Positions 24,766 to 32,950 are shown, counted from the first letter of the stretch. The stretch is DNA of 35,034 nucleotides from an uncultured Oscillospiraceae bacterium (GCA_934589225.1 CAKTNS010000030.1:1-35034); one strand, 5' to 3'. Numbers and translations: made by a program. The notes: generated from the sequence alone by a model not told the origin.

Positions 24766-25689
24766 ATGGAAAAAACCCTTGTCGCCAGTGGCAAGACCAT
24801 TGATCTGGCCATCGAGTCCGCCCTCGCCCAGCTGGGCCTGGATCGGGACAGTGTCTCCGTTCAGGTGCTGCAGCAGGCCAAGTCCGGCTTCCTGGGCTTC
24901 GGCGCCCAGCCTGCCAAGGTCCAGGTGACCTATGAGGCCCCCGATGAAGTGCCCGCGGCTCCCAAGGTGGCCCTGTCCGCCGCTTCTCGGAAGCCCAAGG
25001 CCGCCCCCGCCCCCGTCAAGCCCGCGGCTCCCAAGCAGGAAGCCCCCAAGGCCGAGGTAAAGGCCGAAGCTCCTAAGGCGGAAGCCCCCAAAGCAGAAGC
25101 ACCCAAGCAGGAAAAGGCCCCGGAGGCCCCCAAGGCGCCCCGTGCCCAGCAGCCCAGAGCTCCCAGAGAGCCCAGAGAGCCCAAGCCCCAGCGGGAACCG
25201 TCTGCGGCACCCCGGGAGTACGCGCCCGCGCCGGAAGGCTCCGTGGAAGAGAAGATCGAGCAGTTCCTGAAGGGTCTGCTGACCCACATGGATTCCAAGG
25301 CCATCCCCCATTGCTGGAAGGAAAACGGCAATACCTATCAGGTGGATCTGGTAGGGGAGGACCTGGGCTATCTCATCGGCCGCCGGGGGGATACCCTGGA
25401 TGCCATTCAGCACCTGTGCAACTACGCCATCAACCGGGAAGTGGAAGGCCACATCCGGGTCAACGTGGATGCGGAGTGCTACCGCCAGAAGCGGGAGGAG
25501 AGCCTGCGCCGGTATGCCCGGAAGAAGGCCCAGCAGGTCCTGAAGGCCCGCCGCCGCACCACTCTGGAGCCCATGAACGCCTACGAGCGCCACGTGATCC
25601 ACGCCGCCCTCCAGGATATGGAGAACATCACCACCCACTCCACCGGTGTGGAGCCCAACCGCTGCGTTGTGATCGAGTACGTCCGGTAA
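24766..25689 (+). CDS. khpB: RNA-binding protein KhpB (Jag)
   Basis: A 307-residue protein in three parts. The Jag_N domain is at 1-52 (KTLVASGKTIDLAIESALAQ, GFLGFG). A long Ala/Pro/Lys/Glu linker (about 55-160) holds short repeats such as APKAEAPKAEAPKQE. Then come a KH domain with a GRRG-type loop (YLIGRRGDTLDAIQHL) and an R3H domain (RRTTLEPMNAYERHVIHAAL, the Arg-x3-His motif). KhpB with KhpA binds RNA and influences cell division and elongation in Firmicutes. It starts three bases after yidC. The linker is longer than usual and its DNA is low in complexity. Confidence 0.95.
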   Translation: MEKTLVASGKTIDLAIESALAQLGLDRDSVSVQVLQQAKSGFLGFGAQPAKVQVTYEAPDEVPAAPKVALSAASRKPKAAPAPVKPAAPKQEAPKAEVKAEAPKAEAPKAEAPKQEKAPEAPKAPRAQQPRAPREPREPKPQREPSAAPREYAPAPEGSVEEKIEQFLKGLLTHMDSKAIPHCWKENGNTYQVDLVGEDLGYLIGRRGDTLDAIQHLCNYAINREVEGHIRVNVDAECYRQKREESLRRYARKKAQQVLKARRRTTLEPMNAYERHVIHAALQDMENITTHSTGVEPNRCVVIEYVR

Positions 25690-25698
25690 AAAAATACC

Positions 25699-25734
25699 AT
25701 TACCGTCTCCCCACCCGGGAGGCGGTAATTTTTG
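25699..25734 (+). terminator. Terminator after khpB
   Basis: ATTACCGTCTCC (25699-25710) pairs with GGAGGCGGTAAT (25718-25729), one G-U pair, followed by TTTTT. The U-tail overlaps the -35 of the next promoter. Confidence 0.85.
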
Positions 25735-25819
25735 CATTTTGGGCGGCTTTATGCTATACTGTGGAAAGCAAAAAAATTTTCTGAAACCTCTGTAACCTTT
25801 TGAAAAATTCCCTGTCTAT
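25732..25819 (+). promoter_or_regulatory. Dual promoter (sigma-A and ECF) of the acylation operon
   Basis: A sigma-A promoter is visible: TTGCAT (25732-25737), TATACT (25755-25760), 17-base spacer, with an extended TGC before the -10. Closer to the gene is an ECF-type promoter: TGTAAC (25791-25796), a 16-base spacer, then TGTC (25813-25816), close to the TGTAAC-N16-CGTC pattern of self-activated ECF promoters. The ECF start site would fall within about 15 bases of the coding start, so its leader is very short. Confidence 0.65.
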
Positions 25820-25835
25820 ATAGGTGAGGACGCTT

Positions 25836-26396
25836 ATGAATGACAATGCCATCATCGATCTCTTCTTCCGCCGGGACCAGGCGGCCATCCTGGAGGCCCA
25901 GGAGCAATATGGGGTCTACTGCCTGAGCGTTGCCCGGAACATTCTGGACAACGAGGAAGACAGCCAGGAGTGCCTGAATGACCTGTGGCTGAAGGCCTGG
26001 AACGCCATTCCCCCGGAACGGCCCAGGCTGCTCCGGGCTTACTTCGCAAAAATCATCCGCAATCTGGCCATCAACCGCCATCAGGCCCAGAGGGCCCAGA
26101 AGCGGGCCGGGGACCGGTTCACCCTCTCCTTGGAGGAGCTGGCGGACTGCATCCCGGACCCGGATACCACCGAGGAAGCCCTGTGGACCAGGGAACTGGG
26201 CCGGAGTCTGAATGCCTTTCTGGAAACGGAAAAGGAGCCGGACCGGGTGCTCTTTGTCCGCCGGTATTTTTCCTGCCAGTCCTGCGCGGAAATAGCCCGG
26301 GACCTGGGGCTAAGCCTTGGTCAGGTCAAGACCCGGCTGAGCCGGATGCGGGACCGGCTGCGAACATACTTAAACGCCCGGGATTTTTCCGTCTGA
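25836..26396 (+). CDS. ECF-type RNA polymerase sigma factor (second)
   Basis: A 186-residue sigma factor with region 2 (about 10-85, NILDNEEDSQECLNDLWLKAW) and region 4 (about 120-175, CAEIARDLGLSLGQVKTRLSRMR). It is a clear paralogue of the one at 384, for example LEELADC with LEELGDC in the linker. ATG at 25836 follows TAGGTGAGGA at five bases; an in-frame GTG at 25824 sits inside that ribosome site. It probably drives the genes immediately after it, from an ECF-type promoter upstream. The anti-sigma gene follows after 12 bases. Confidence 0.9.
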   Translation: MNDNAIIDLFFRRDQAAILEAQEQYGVYCLSVARNILDNEEDSQECLNDLWLKAWNAIPPERPRLLRAYFAKIIRNLAINRHQAQRAQKRAGDRFTLSLEELADCIPDPDTTEEALWTRELGRSLNAFLETEKEPDRVLFVRRYFSCQSCAEIARDLGLSLGQVKTRLSRMRDRLRTYLNARDFSV

Positions 26397-26408
26397 AGGA
26401 GTGGAACC

Positions 26409-26936
26409 ATGGATCAAAAATACGCCATTGCCCGGGCCCTCACGGACCTGGACAGCCGCTATATAGAAGAAGCGGCCAATTTCAAAGCGCAGCCTCAAAA
26501 ACGGCTCTATTTAAGGCCCCTCGTGTCCCTTGCCGCCTGTCTGGTGCTGGTGGCGGGACTGGCCCTGGTGAGACCCCGGCCGTTAAAAGTCCGGGTAAAC
26601 GGGCAGAATGTACTGGGGGCCACCGTGACCTACCAGCCGGAACCGGCCCCCATGACCTTCCGGGCGGTGGAGACTCTGGACATCCCCGTGACGGTAGACC
26701 CGGGAAAGAAGGGCCCCGTCACCCTGACCGCCGGGGAAAACACCTCCCTGATGTGCATGGGCGAGGAAACCGCCTGCCTGACCCTGGAGGAAAAAACAGA
26801 GCTTCTCTGGTGCATCCTGCCGGACAGAGCCCAAGACTTCTGCCTGACGATTCACCAGGGAGAAACCAACTACCTGCTGCTGGCCCGGCCGGACGACTCC
26901 GGCGATGTGGTACTCTGGCAGGAAACCAACAATTGA
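26409..26936 (+). CDS. Probable anti-sigma factor
   Basis: A 175-residue single-pass protein. The cytoplasmic part (1-36) contains LTDLDSRYIEEA, the same helix pattern as the two proteins after the first sigma gene. One membrane segment follows (about 37-56), then a beta-rich outer domain of 115 residues (VRVNGQNVLGATVTY and so on), with four cysteines that might pair. It lacks the classic ZAS zinc motif (HxxxCxxC). GAAGGAG precedes the ATG. The anti-sigma role is inferred from position and topology; what the outer domain senses is unknown. Confidence 0.7.
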   Translation: MDQKYAIARALTDLDSRYIEEAANFKAQPQKRLYLRPLVSLAACLVLVAGLALVRPRPLKVRVNGQNVLGATVTYQPEPAPMTFRAVETLDIPVTVDPGKKGPVTLTAGENTSLMCMGEETACLTLEEKTELLWCILPDRAQDFCLTIHQGETNYLLLARPDDSGDVVLWQETNN

Positions 26937-26947
26937 AAGGAACAATA

Positions 26948-27529
26948 ATGATGAAAAAGCTTACTTCTATGATTCTGACCGGCATTCTTTGCATTGGTCT
27001 GCTGACCGGCTGCGGCGGCAACACCGCCCCCACCACCCCTTCTGAAACTACCCAGGCAGCTGCCCAGTATGCCTCCGCTCTGGATCTGCTGACGGCCATT
27101 GCCTCCGGCATGACCGAGGAATTCCCCGCTGCCGGCGGTGACGAGGCCCACGATACCGAAGGAGCCGGGGCCTATGACATCGGCACCTATGGGGAGAGCT
27201 TCCAGTATCAGATTCTGGTGGACCAAGCCCTCATGGACATTGTAGAGCCCCAGGCCGCCACCCTGATGCACATGATGAACACCAATACCTTCTGCTCCGC
27301 CGTCATGGAGCTGAAAGACGGCCAGGACGGGGAGAGCTTTGCCAAGGCCTATCAGACCCTGGTCCAGTCCAACCACTGGATGTGCGGCTTCCCGGATACC
27401 ATGCTGGTGCTGCGGCAGGGCAGCTACGTCATCACCGCCTACGGCGCGGACGACCTGATTCAGGACTTTAAGAACAGTGCCCTGGCCCTGGGTGCGGAGC
27501 TTCTGGTAGAGGCCCCGGCGGAGGGCTGA
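26948..27529 (+). CDS. Lipoprotein of the acylation operon
   Basis: A 193-residue protein with a lipoprotein signal (MMKKLTSMILTGILCIG) and lipobox LLTGC, Cys near residue 22. A Thr-rich spacer leads to a domain of about 150 residues with VDQALMDIVEPQAATLMH and YGADDLIQDFKNSALALG. It resembles DUF4358-type lipoproteins, which commonly accompany MBOAT/DHHW genes in Firmicutes; I hold that at moderate confidence. The start has tandem ATGs (26948 and 26951) after AAAGG. It is 11 bases after the anti-sigma gene and 20 before the acyltransferase gene. Confidence 0.65.
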   Translation: MMKKLTSMILTGILCIGLLTGCGGNTAPTTPSETTQAAAQYASALDLLTAIASGMTEEFPAAGGDEAHDTEGAGAYDIGTYGESFQYQILVDQALMDIVEPQAATLMHMMNTNTFCSAVMELKDGQDGESFAKAYQTLVQSNHWMCGFPDTMLVLRQGSYVITAYGADDLIQDFKNSALALGAELLVEAPAEG

Positions 27530-27549
27530 GAAAGTAAAGGAAACAAACC

Positions 27550-28944
27550 ATGCTCTTTTCCAGTATCCCATTTTTATATTACTTTCTCCCCGCCGTGCTG
27601 ATTCTCTATTTTCTGGCACCCCAAAAGGGGAAAAACACGGTGCTGCTCCTGTTCAGCCTGATTTTTTACGGCTGGGGGGAGCCAAGGCTGGTGCTGATGA
27701 TGCTTCTGGCGGTGGCCCTGGGGTATTTCTTCGGTCTGGGACTGGAAAAGACCCGGGGAAGGGGCCTGGGGAAGCTGCTGCTGGTGCTGTCGGTGGTTTC
27801 CAGTCTGAGCTTCCTGGTGTACTATAAGTACACGGATTTCTTCCTGGAAAACATCAACGGCCTCTTTGGGCTCCACCTGCCCCTGCTGGGGCTGGCTCTG
27901 CCCATCGGCATCAGCTTCTATACCTTCCAGATCATGAGCTACACGGTGGATGTGTACCGGGGCCAGGTCCCGGCCCAGCGGAATTTTATAGATCTGGCCT
28001 GCTATGTGGCCTTCTTCCCCCAGCTGATCGCGGGGCCCATCGTCCGGTATTCGGACGTGGCCCCCCAGCTGAAAAGCAGAAGCCTGACCCTGGAAAACTG
28101 CCGCCTGGGGGCGGGCCGGTTTCTGGTGGGCCTGGGGAAAAAGATTCTGCTTGCAAACCTGTTAGGCGAAGTGTGTACCGCCTGGCACTTGACCCAGGAT
28201 GGCAGCGTTCTGTTCTCCTGGATGTACGCCGTGGCCTATACCCTGCATATTTACTTTGATTTTTCCGGCTACAGCGACATGGCCATTGGCCTGGGCCGGA
28301 TGTTCGGCTTCCATTTCCCGGAAAACTTCCGACACCCCTATGTTTCCGGCAGCATTACGGAGTTCTGGCGGCGGTGGCACATTTCTCTCGGAACCTGGTT
28401 CCGGGACTATGTGTACATTCCCCTGGGGGGCAACCGCCGGGGGAAGTGGTGCCAGCTGCGAAATATCTTGATTGTCTGGTTTCTCACCGGCTTCTGGCAT
28501 GGGGCGGCCTGGAACTTCATCTGCTGGGGGCTGTACTTTGGGGGCTTGCTGATTGCAGAAAAGCTGTGGCTGCTGGAAAAACTGCAAAAGCACCGGATCG
28601 TAGCCCATATTTATGTGCTGCTGGCGGTGATCTTCGGCTTTGTGCTTTTTGATGCCGGGAGCCTGAAAGAAGCTCTGGACTGCATCCGTGGCATGCTGGG
28701 CCTTGGGGGGCTGCCCCTCACATCCCAGGAGGCCCGATACCTGCTCCAAAGCAACGCCCTGCTCCTTGCGGTGGCGGCGGTGGGGGCCACGGGGCTGCCG
28801 AAGGCGGCATTTGACCGGCTTGAAAAGCGGTGGCCCAGGTGCGCCGGGGTTTTGGTGCCCGGGGCCATGTGCCTGGTGCTGCTGCTGTGCACCGCCTTTC
28901 TGGTGGACGGGTCTTACAATCCCTTCCTCTATTTCCGCTTTTAA
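27550..28944 (+). CDS. AlgI-like MBOAT O-acyltransferase
   Basis: A 464-residue polytopic protein, MLFSSIPFLYYFLPAVLILY at its start. The MBOAT signature is clear: LPIGISFYTFQIMSYTVDVY, YFDFSGYSDMAIGLGRMFG, FWRRWHISLGTWFRDYVYIP and the catalytic histidine in TGFWHGAAWNFICWG. About 11 membrane segments. These enzymes pass acyl groups, usually acetyl, across the membrane for transfer to surface polymers such as alginate, teichoic acids or exopolysaccharides. The neighbour downstream is a DHHW/AlgX-like protein, which would complete the transfer outside the cell. AAAGGAAAC lies upstream of the ATG. Confidence 0.93.
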   Translation: MLFSSIPFLYYFLPAVLILYFLAPQKGKNTVLLLFSLIFYGWGEPRLVLMMLLAVALGYFFGLGLEKTRGRGLGKLLLVLSVVSSLSFLVYYKYTDFFLENINGLFGLHLPLLGLALPIGISFYTFQIMSYTVDVYRGQVPAQRNFIDLACYVAFFPQLIAGPIVRYSDVAPQLKSRSLTLENCRLGAGRFLVGLGKKILLANLLGEVCTAWHLTQDGSVLFSWMYAVAYTLHIYFDFSGYSDMAIGLGRMFGFHFPENFRHPYVSGSITEFWRRWHISLGTWFRDYVYIPLGGNRRGKWCQLRNILIVWFLTGFWHGAAWNFICWGLYFGGLLIAEKLWLLEKLQKHRIVAHIYVLLAVIFGFVLFDAGSLKEALDCIRGMLGLGGLPLTSQEARYLLQSNALLLAVAAVGATGLPKAAFDRLEKRWPRCAGVLVPGAMCLVLLLCTAFLVDGSYNPFLYFRF

Positions 28945-28955
28945 AGGAGGCCGCA

Positions 28956-30029
28956 ATGAAACGACAGAAATTTTTTTGGGTGCTTCCGGTGCTGTTTGCG
29001 GCCCTGACCCTGGGCTGCTGGTTTGGAAAACCCAAGGATACCTCCCTGACCGAGCGGCGGAAGCTGGCCCAGATGCCCAAAATCTCCTGGAGTAGCTTCC
29101 TCAGCGGCAGCTTTGCCTCCAATTTTGAAAGCTACACCCAGGACCAGTTTCCCTTCCGGGAGCAGTTTCGCCGGGCCAAGGCCCTGTTTTCCGTGAAGCT
29201 TCTGGGGCGGCAGGACAACAACGGCATCTATGAAAGCCGGGAAGGCTTCTTTGCCCAGTTGGAATACCCCTTGAACGAAGATTCCATTGACTACGCCGCC
29301 AAGCGCTTTGGGCTGGTGTATGACCGGTATCTTTCCGGAAGCCCGCGGGTATACGTGGCGGCCATTCCGGATAAGAGCCAGTTTCTGCCGGTGCCCAAGC
29401 TGGATTTTGCCGCCTTATCGGAGCGGCTGCAAGAAAAAATGCCCTACGCAACCTTTATTGACCTGTCTGACACCCTGACCCTGGAAAGCTTCTACCGCAC
29501 GGATACCCACTGGCGGCAGGAGGCCATTTTGCAAGCGGCCCAGGCTCTGGGCGCGGCCATGGGGAAACCCCTGACAGACCACTATGAAGTCCGCCGGGCC
29601 AAGGAGGATTTTCTCGGTGTCTACGCCGGGCAGTCCGCCCTTCCCATGAAGGGCGAGCCCATCGATTGCCTGTGGAGCCCGACCTTTGAAAACGTCAAGG
29701 TCTGGGATGGGGAGCACAATAAGGAGATCGGCCTCTACGATTTTGAAGCCCTGGAAGGCCGGGACCCCTATGAGTTTTTCCTCTCGGGCTCTTTGTCTCT
29801 CGTGACCCTGGAAAATCCCCAGGCACCCAACAACAGGCTGATCCTCTTCCGGGATTCCTTCGGCAGCAGCATTGCCCCCTATTTCCTGGAGCAATACCGG
29901 GAAATCACCCTGGTGGACATCCGCTATTTAAGCCCCGAGCGGCTGGGGAAGCTATTGGACTTTACGGACTGTGATGTCCTGTTCCTCTACAGCAGCCTGG
30001 TGCTGAACAATAGCGAGACTCTTAAATAA
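28956..30029 (+). CDS. DHHW/AlgX-like SGNH-type protein, O-acylation partner
   Basis: A 357-residue protein with an N-terminal membrane segment or signal (about 7-23). The AlgX/AlgJ-like outer domain has the catalytic-type motif YRTDTHW (near residue 182, in the place of DHHW) and the serine motif FRDSFGSSIAPYF (near residue 298). FESYTQDQFPFREQF near 50 is also typical of the family. It probably receives acyl groups via the MBOAT protein and transfers them to a surface polymer. AAAGGAGG precedes the ATG at 28956, 11 bases after the MBOAT gene; the longer open frame starts inside that gene. It ends the operon. Confidence 0.88.
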   Translation: MKRQKFFWVLPVLFAALTLGCWFGKPKDTSLTERRKLAQMPKISWSSFLSGSFASNFESYTQDQFPFREQFRRAKALFSVKLLGRQDNNGIYESREGFFAQLEYPLNEDSIDYAAKRFGLVYDRYLSGSPRVYVAAIPDKSQFLPVPKLDFAALSERLQEKMPYATFIDLSDTLTLESFYRTDTHWRQEAILQAAQALGAAMGKPLTDHYEVRRAKEDFLGVYAGQSALPMKGEPIDCLWSPTFENVKVWDGEHNKEIGLYDFEALEGRDPYEFFLSGSLSLVTLENPQAPNNRLILFRDSFGSSIAPYFLEQYREITLVDIRYLSPERLGKLLDFTDCDVLFLYSSLVLNNSETLK

Positions 30030-30035
30030 AATGAA

Positions 30036-30061
30036 CCCCCGTTCCGGTTTTGGAACGGGGG
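30036..30061. terminator. Bidirectional terminator
   Basis: CCCCCGTTCC (30036-30045) and GGAACGGGGG (30052-30061) form a 10-bp stem with a six-base loop, between convergent operons. The minus strand continues into a T-rich run (TTCATTTTATTT); the plus strand has only a weak T-rich run. Confidence 0.8.
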
Positions 30062-30080
30062 CTTGCTGTTTGTGGGTTGT

Positions 30081-30896
30081 TTAGAAAATGGGCACGACGG
30101 CGCCGGAGTAGGTCTCATTGATGTAATCCTTGACCTCCTGGCTGGTCAGGGCCTTGACCAGGGCCTGGGTCTTCTCGGTGTTCTCGTTGCCTTCCTTGAC
30201 AACCAAGACGTTTGCGTAGGTCTGGGCGGAAACGGAGTTGGGGTCTTCGGTGGCCAGGGCGTCGGTACCGGCGTTCAGACCGGCGTTCAGGGCGTAGTTG
30301 CCGTTGATGACGGCCAGAGCCACAGAGTCACGGACACCGGCAATCTGGGCGGCTTCCATTTCGACGATCTCCACATTCGTGGGGTTCTCGGCAATATCCA
30401 GGGCGGTGGCTTCCATGCCCACGCCGTCCTTCAGCTTGATGATGCCGTTGGCCTCCAGCAGGAGCAGGGCCCGGGCCCGGTTGGAGCCGTCATTGGGAAT
30501 GGCGATCTTGTCGCCGCTGGAAAGGTCTGCAATGGCGTTCTTGGTACCGGCGTAGATGCCGAAGGGCTCATAGTGGATGGCGGCAACGCTTACCAGGTGG
30601 GTGCCGTTTTCGGAATTAAAGGTATCCAGGTAGGGCTGATGCTGGAAGTAGTTGGCGTCGCACTCGCCGTCTTCTACCACGTTGTTGGGCACCACATAGT
30701 CGGCGTACTCGGTGACCTTCAGGGTCCAGCCGTCCTTGGCCAGAACTTCTCCGGCGACCTTCAGAATTTCGGCGTGGGGCGTGGGGGAGGCGGCAACGGT
30801 GATGGTCTTGTCACCGGAGCCGGACTTGCTGCCGCAGGCGGTCAGCAGCCCCAGGCACAGGGTCAGTGCAAGTACAATGGAAATGGTCTTTTTCAT
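30081..30896 (-). CDS. metQ: Methionine ABC transporter substrate-binding lipoprotein MetQ
   Basis: A 271-residue NlpA/MetQ family lipoprotein. Signal with lipobox LLTACG (Cys near 21). The mature part begins ITVAASPTPHAEIL, then VTEYADYVVPNNVVEDGECDANYFQHQPYLD and IAIPNDGSNRARALLLL, which form the amino-acid pocket. It delivers methionine to MetNI at the membrane. AAGGAGTG precedes the ATG; the gene is 56 bases after metI. Confidence 0.95.
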   Translation of the reverse strand: MKKTISIVLALTLCLGLLTACGSKSGSGDKTITVAASPTPHAEILKVAGEVLAKDGWTLKVTEYADYVVPNNVVEDGECDANYFQHQPYLDTFNSENGTHLVSVAAIHYEPFGIYAGTKNAIADLSSGDKIAIPNDGSNRARALLLLEANGIIKLKDGVGMEATALDIAENPTNVEIVEMEAAQIAGVRDSVALAVINGNYALNAGLNAGTDALATEDPNSVSAQTYANVLVVKEGNENTEKTQALVKALTSQEVKDYINETYSGAVVPIF

Positions 30897-30952
30897 AATT
30901 AATACACTCCTTCTCAGGGAAATCTATTTCTACGGGAAACCCGCTGAAATAC

Positions 30953-31663
30953 TTAGTTTTTATTCCGCAGCCGCTTATCACAGCGCTGGGCCAGATGGGT
31001 GCCCAGGGACTGGAAAATCTGCACCAGCACCACCAGGCCAATCACGGCTGCCCACATGACCAGGAATTTAAAGTTGTAGTAGCCATAGTTGATGGCCAGC
31101 TTGCCCAGGCCGCCGCCGCCGATGATACCGGCCATGGCACCGTAGCCCAGGATGGTGGCCACGGTAATGGTGCCGCCGGAAATCAGGCTGGGCAGGGCTT
31201 CGGGCAGCAGCACCTTCCGGACGATCTGGAAAGCACCGGCTCCCATGGACTGGGCCGCTTCAATGACACCCTGGTCCACCTCCCGCAGGCTGGATTCCAC
31301 CATCCGGGCAACCAGGGGGAAGGCCGCAATGACCATGGGGGGAATGGTGGCGGTAGTGCCCACCTTGGTGCCCACCAGAATCTTGGACAGGGGCAGGGCG
31401 ATGATCATTAAAATCAGGAAGGGCACGCTGCGCAGCAGATTGATGATGCCGTTCAGCAGAGCCATGAGCCAGCGGGGCAGGGGGCGGATGCCGTCTTTCT
31501 CTCCGGTGACCAGCAGCACACCCACAGGCAAACCGATGACATAGGCAAACAATACTTCCAGGGCCAGAGAATACAGGGTTTCCCACAGGGCAAAGCCGTA
31601 TTCGCTGGAAATGATCTCCATTTGCGCAGCCACCTTGGCCGCATCCGAAAACAAATCAAACAT
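30953..31663 (-). CDS. metI: Methionine ABC transporter permease MetI
   Basis: A 236-residue permease with five or so membrane segments. The conserved family stretches RSVPFLILMIIALPLSK, ATIPPMVIAAFPLVARMVESSLREVDQG and the EAA-loop region EAAQSMGAGAFQIVRKVLLPEALPSLISG are present; the last contacts the ATPase. Its start overlaps the end of metN by eight bases, so the two subunits are coupled. Confidence 0.96.
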   Translation of the reverse strand: MFDLFSDAAKVAAQMEIISSEYGFALWETLYSLALEVLFAYVIGLPVGVLLVTGEKDGIRPLPRWLMALLNGIINLLRSVPFLILMIIALPLSKILVGTKVGTTATIPPMVIAAFPLVARMVESSLREVDQGVIEAAQSMGAGAFQIVRKVLLPEALPSLISGGTITVATILGYGAMAGIIGGGGLGKLAINYGYYNFKFLVMWAAVIGLVVLVQIFQSLGTHLAQRCDKRLRNKN

Positions 31664-32666
31664 GTTCCGTTACCTCCTCGGCACGGACGCCCGTGCAGCT
31701 GTTCAGGAAATCCAGAATTTCCCGGGTCTTGCCCTCATCCTCCGGCAGTGTCACCAGCATGGTGCCAAAGGCCTTGCCGTCCACGTTCCGGGTGGCCGCA
31801 CCCATAATGGACAGCTCCACGCCGGTTTTCTTGATCAGCTGGGCGAAGACCGGAGCCTCGGAAACGCCGCCGTTGAAGGCGATGCGGGCCATCCGCAGAC
31901 CCGGCACCAGGGCGGGCTCTGCCACCGCGGGGCTCACCAGCCGCCGTCCCGCCTGGGATTGGGGGTTGGAGAATACCTGCTCCACCTGGCCGATTTCCAC
32001 CACCTTGCCGGAGTCCAGAATGGCCACCCGGTTGCAGATCTGCTCAATGACGGACATCTGGTGGGTGATGATGATGACGGTAATGCCCCGCTCCCGGTTG
32101 ATTTTTTGCAGCAGCTCCAGAATCTGGCCGGTGGTCTTGGGGTCCAGGGCGGAGGTGGCTTCGTCACACAGCAGCACCTCCGGGTCGGATGCCAAGGCTC
32201 TTGCAATGGCAATGCGCTGCTTCTGGCCGCCGGAGAGCTGCACCGGGTAGGCCCCGGCTTTGTCGGGAAGCCCCACGGTTTCCAGCAGCTCCTGGGCTCT
32301 GGCCCGGGCCTGTTTTTTGGGAACGCCCGCCAGCTCCATGGGGAAGCAGATGTTATCCAGGGCCGTGCGCTGGTCCAGGAGGTTGAAGCTCTGGAAGATC
32401 ATGGAGATTTTTCTTCTCTGGGCCCGCAGCTGCTTCTGGGGCAGGGCCAGCAGGTCTTCTCCGTGGAAGAGCACCTTGCCGCTGTCCGGCCGCTCCAACA
32501 GGTTGATGCACCGGACCAGGGTGCTCTTTCCCGCACCGCTTAAGCCGATAATGCCGAAAATATCGCCCTTTTCAATGGAAATGGATACGTTCTGCAGGGC
32601 ATTGACCTGGCTTTCACCGGACCCGAAGGTTTTGTTCAGCGCCTGCAGCTCGATGATCGACGACAT
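31656..32666 (-). CDS. metN: Methionine ABC transporter ATP-binding protein MetN
   Basis: A 336-residue ABC ATPase. Walker A is GLSGAGKST, the Q-loop is in MIFQSFNLL, the signature is LSGGQKQRIAIARAL, Walker B is VLLCDEATSALD, and the H-loop is THQMS. The C-terminal NIL domain (about 255-336) binds methionine and inhibits transport when methionine is plentiful in the cell. GGAGGAATT lies upstream of the start. It is the first gene of metNIQ, directly behind a T-box leader. Confidence 0.96.
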   Translation of the reverse strand: MSSIIELQALNKTFGSGESQVNALQNVSISIEKGDIFGIIGLSGAGKSTLVRCINLLERPDSGKVLFHGEDLLALPQKQLRAQRRKISMIFQSFNLLDQRTALDNICFPMELAGVPKKQARARAQELLETVGLPDKAGAYPVQLSGGQKQRIAIARALASDPEVLLCDEATSALDPKTTGQILELLQKINRERGITVIIITHQMSVIEQICNRVAILDSGKVVEIGQVEQVFSNPQSQAGRRLVSPAVAEPALVPGLRMARIAFNGGVSEAPVFAQLIKKTGVELSIMGAATRNVDGKAFGTMLVTLPEDEGKTREILDFLNSCTGVRAEEVTEHV

Positions 32667-32680
32667 GTAATTCCTCCTTC

Positions 32681-32717
32681 AAAATAGAAATCGTCCTTGT
32701 GCCTGGGCACAAGGACG
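32681..32717 (-). terminator. T-box terminator hairpin
   Basis: On the minus strand CGTCCTTGTGCC (32717-32706) pairs with GGCACAAGGACG (32703-32692), tiny loop, then ATTTCTATTTT. The 5' arm is shared with the antiterminator, so the two folds exclude each other. Confidence 0.85.
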
Positions 32718-32950
32718 ACATGAATCGTGTTACCACCTTGTTTCGCCCTGACCTCACGGCCAGGACCTCGGGGAGTACCAATATACTCCTGCGCGATAAC
32801 GGGCGCACCCGTCGGGAGCTCAACAGTTCACCCCCACGGCTCCGGGACCATGTTCGGCAGGCTCTGCGTACCCCTTTCCACCTAACGGGGCTCTCTGAAG
32901 GCTCGGCGCTGCTTACTCTTCCCATCTTTGCCTTGTTCTTGTTGGTTTAT
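32681..32950 (-). promoter_or_regulatory. T-box riboswitch, probable methionine tRNA sensor
   Basis: The minus-strand leader of about 270 bases has T-box features. Stem I carries AGAGAGCC and GGTGGAAAGG (roughly 32870-32900), then GAACATGG with a probable AUG specifier at 32851-32849. A linker with CCCGTTATCGCGC follows. The T-box sequence is TGGTAACACG (32735-32726), a variant of TGGNACCGCG; the U after UGG would match the A discriminator of tRNA-Met. ACAAGG before it can pair with CCTTGT, the 5' arm of the terminator, forming the antiterminator. Uncharged tRNA-Met would therefore switch on metNIQ. Confidence 0.85.

Noticed and set aside
19442..25737. Long minus-strand reading frames opposite typA (609 codons) and yidC/khpB (737 codons)
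   Set aside because: They lie antisense to certain genes, have repetitive Gly/His/Leu-rich translations and no ribosome sites; they follow from GC-rich codon use.
32681..32950. SAM (S-box) riboswitch before metNIQ
   Set aside because: Methionine genes often have one, but the leader has T-box marks (AGAGAG, GGTGGAA, UGGU core, shared terminator arm) and lacks the S-box core.
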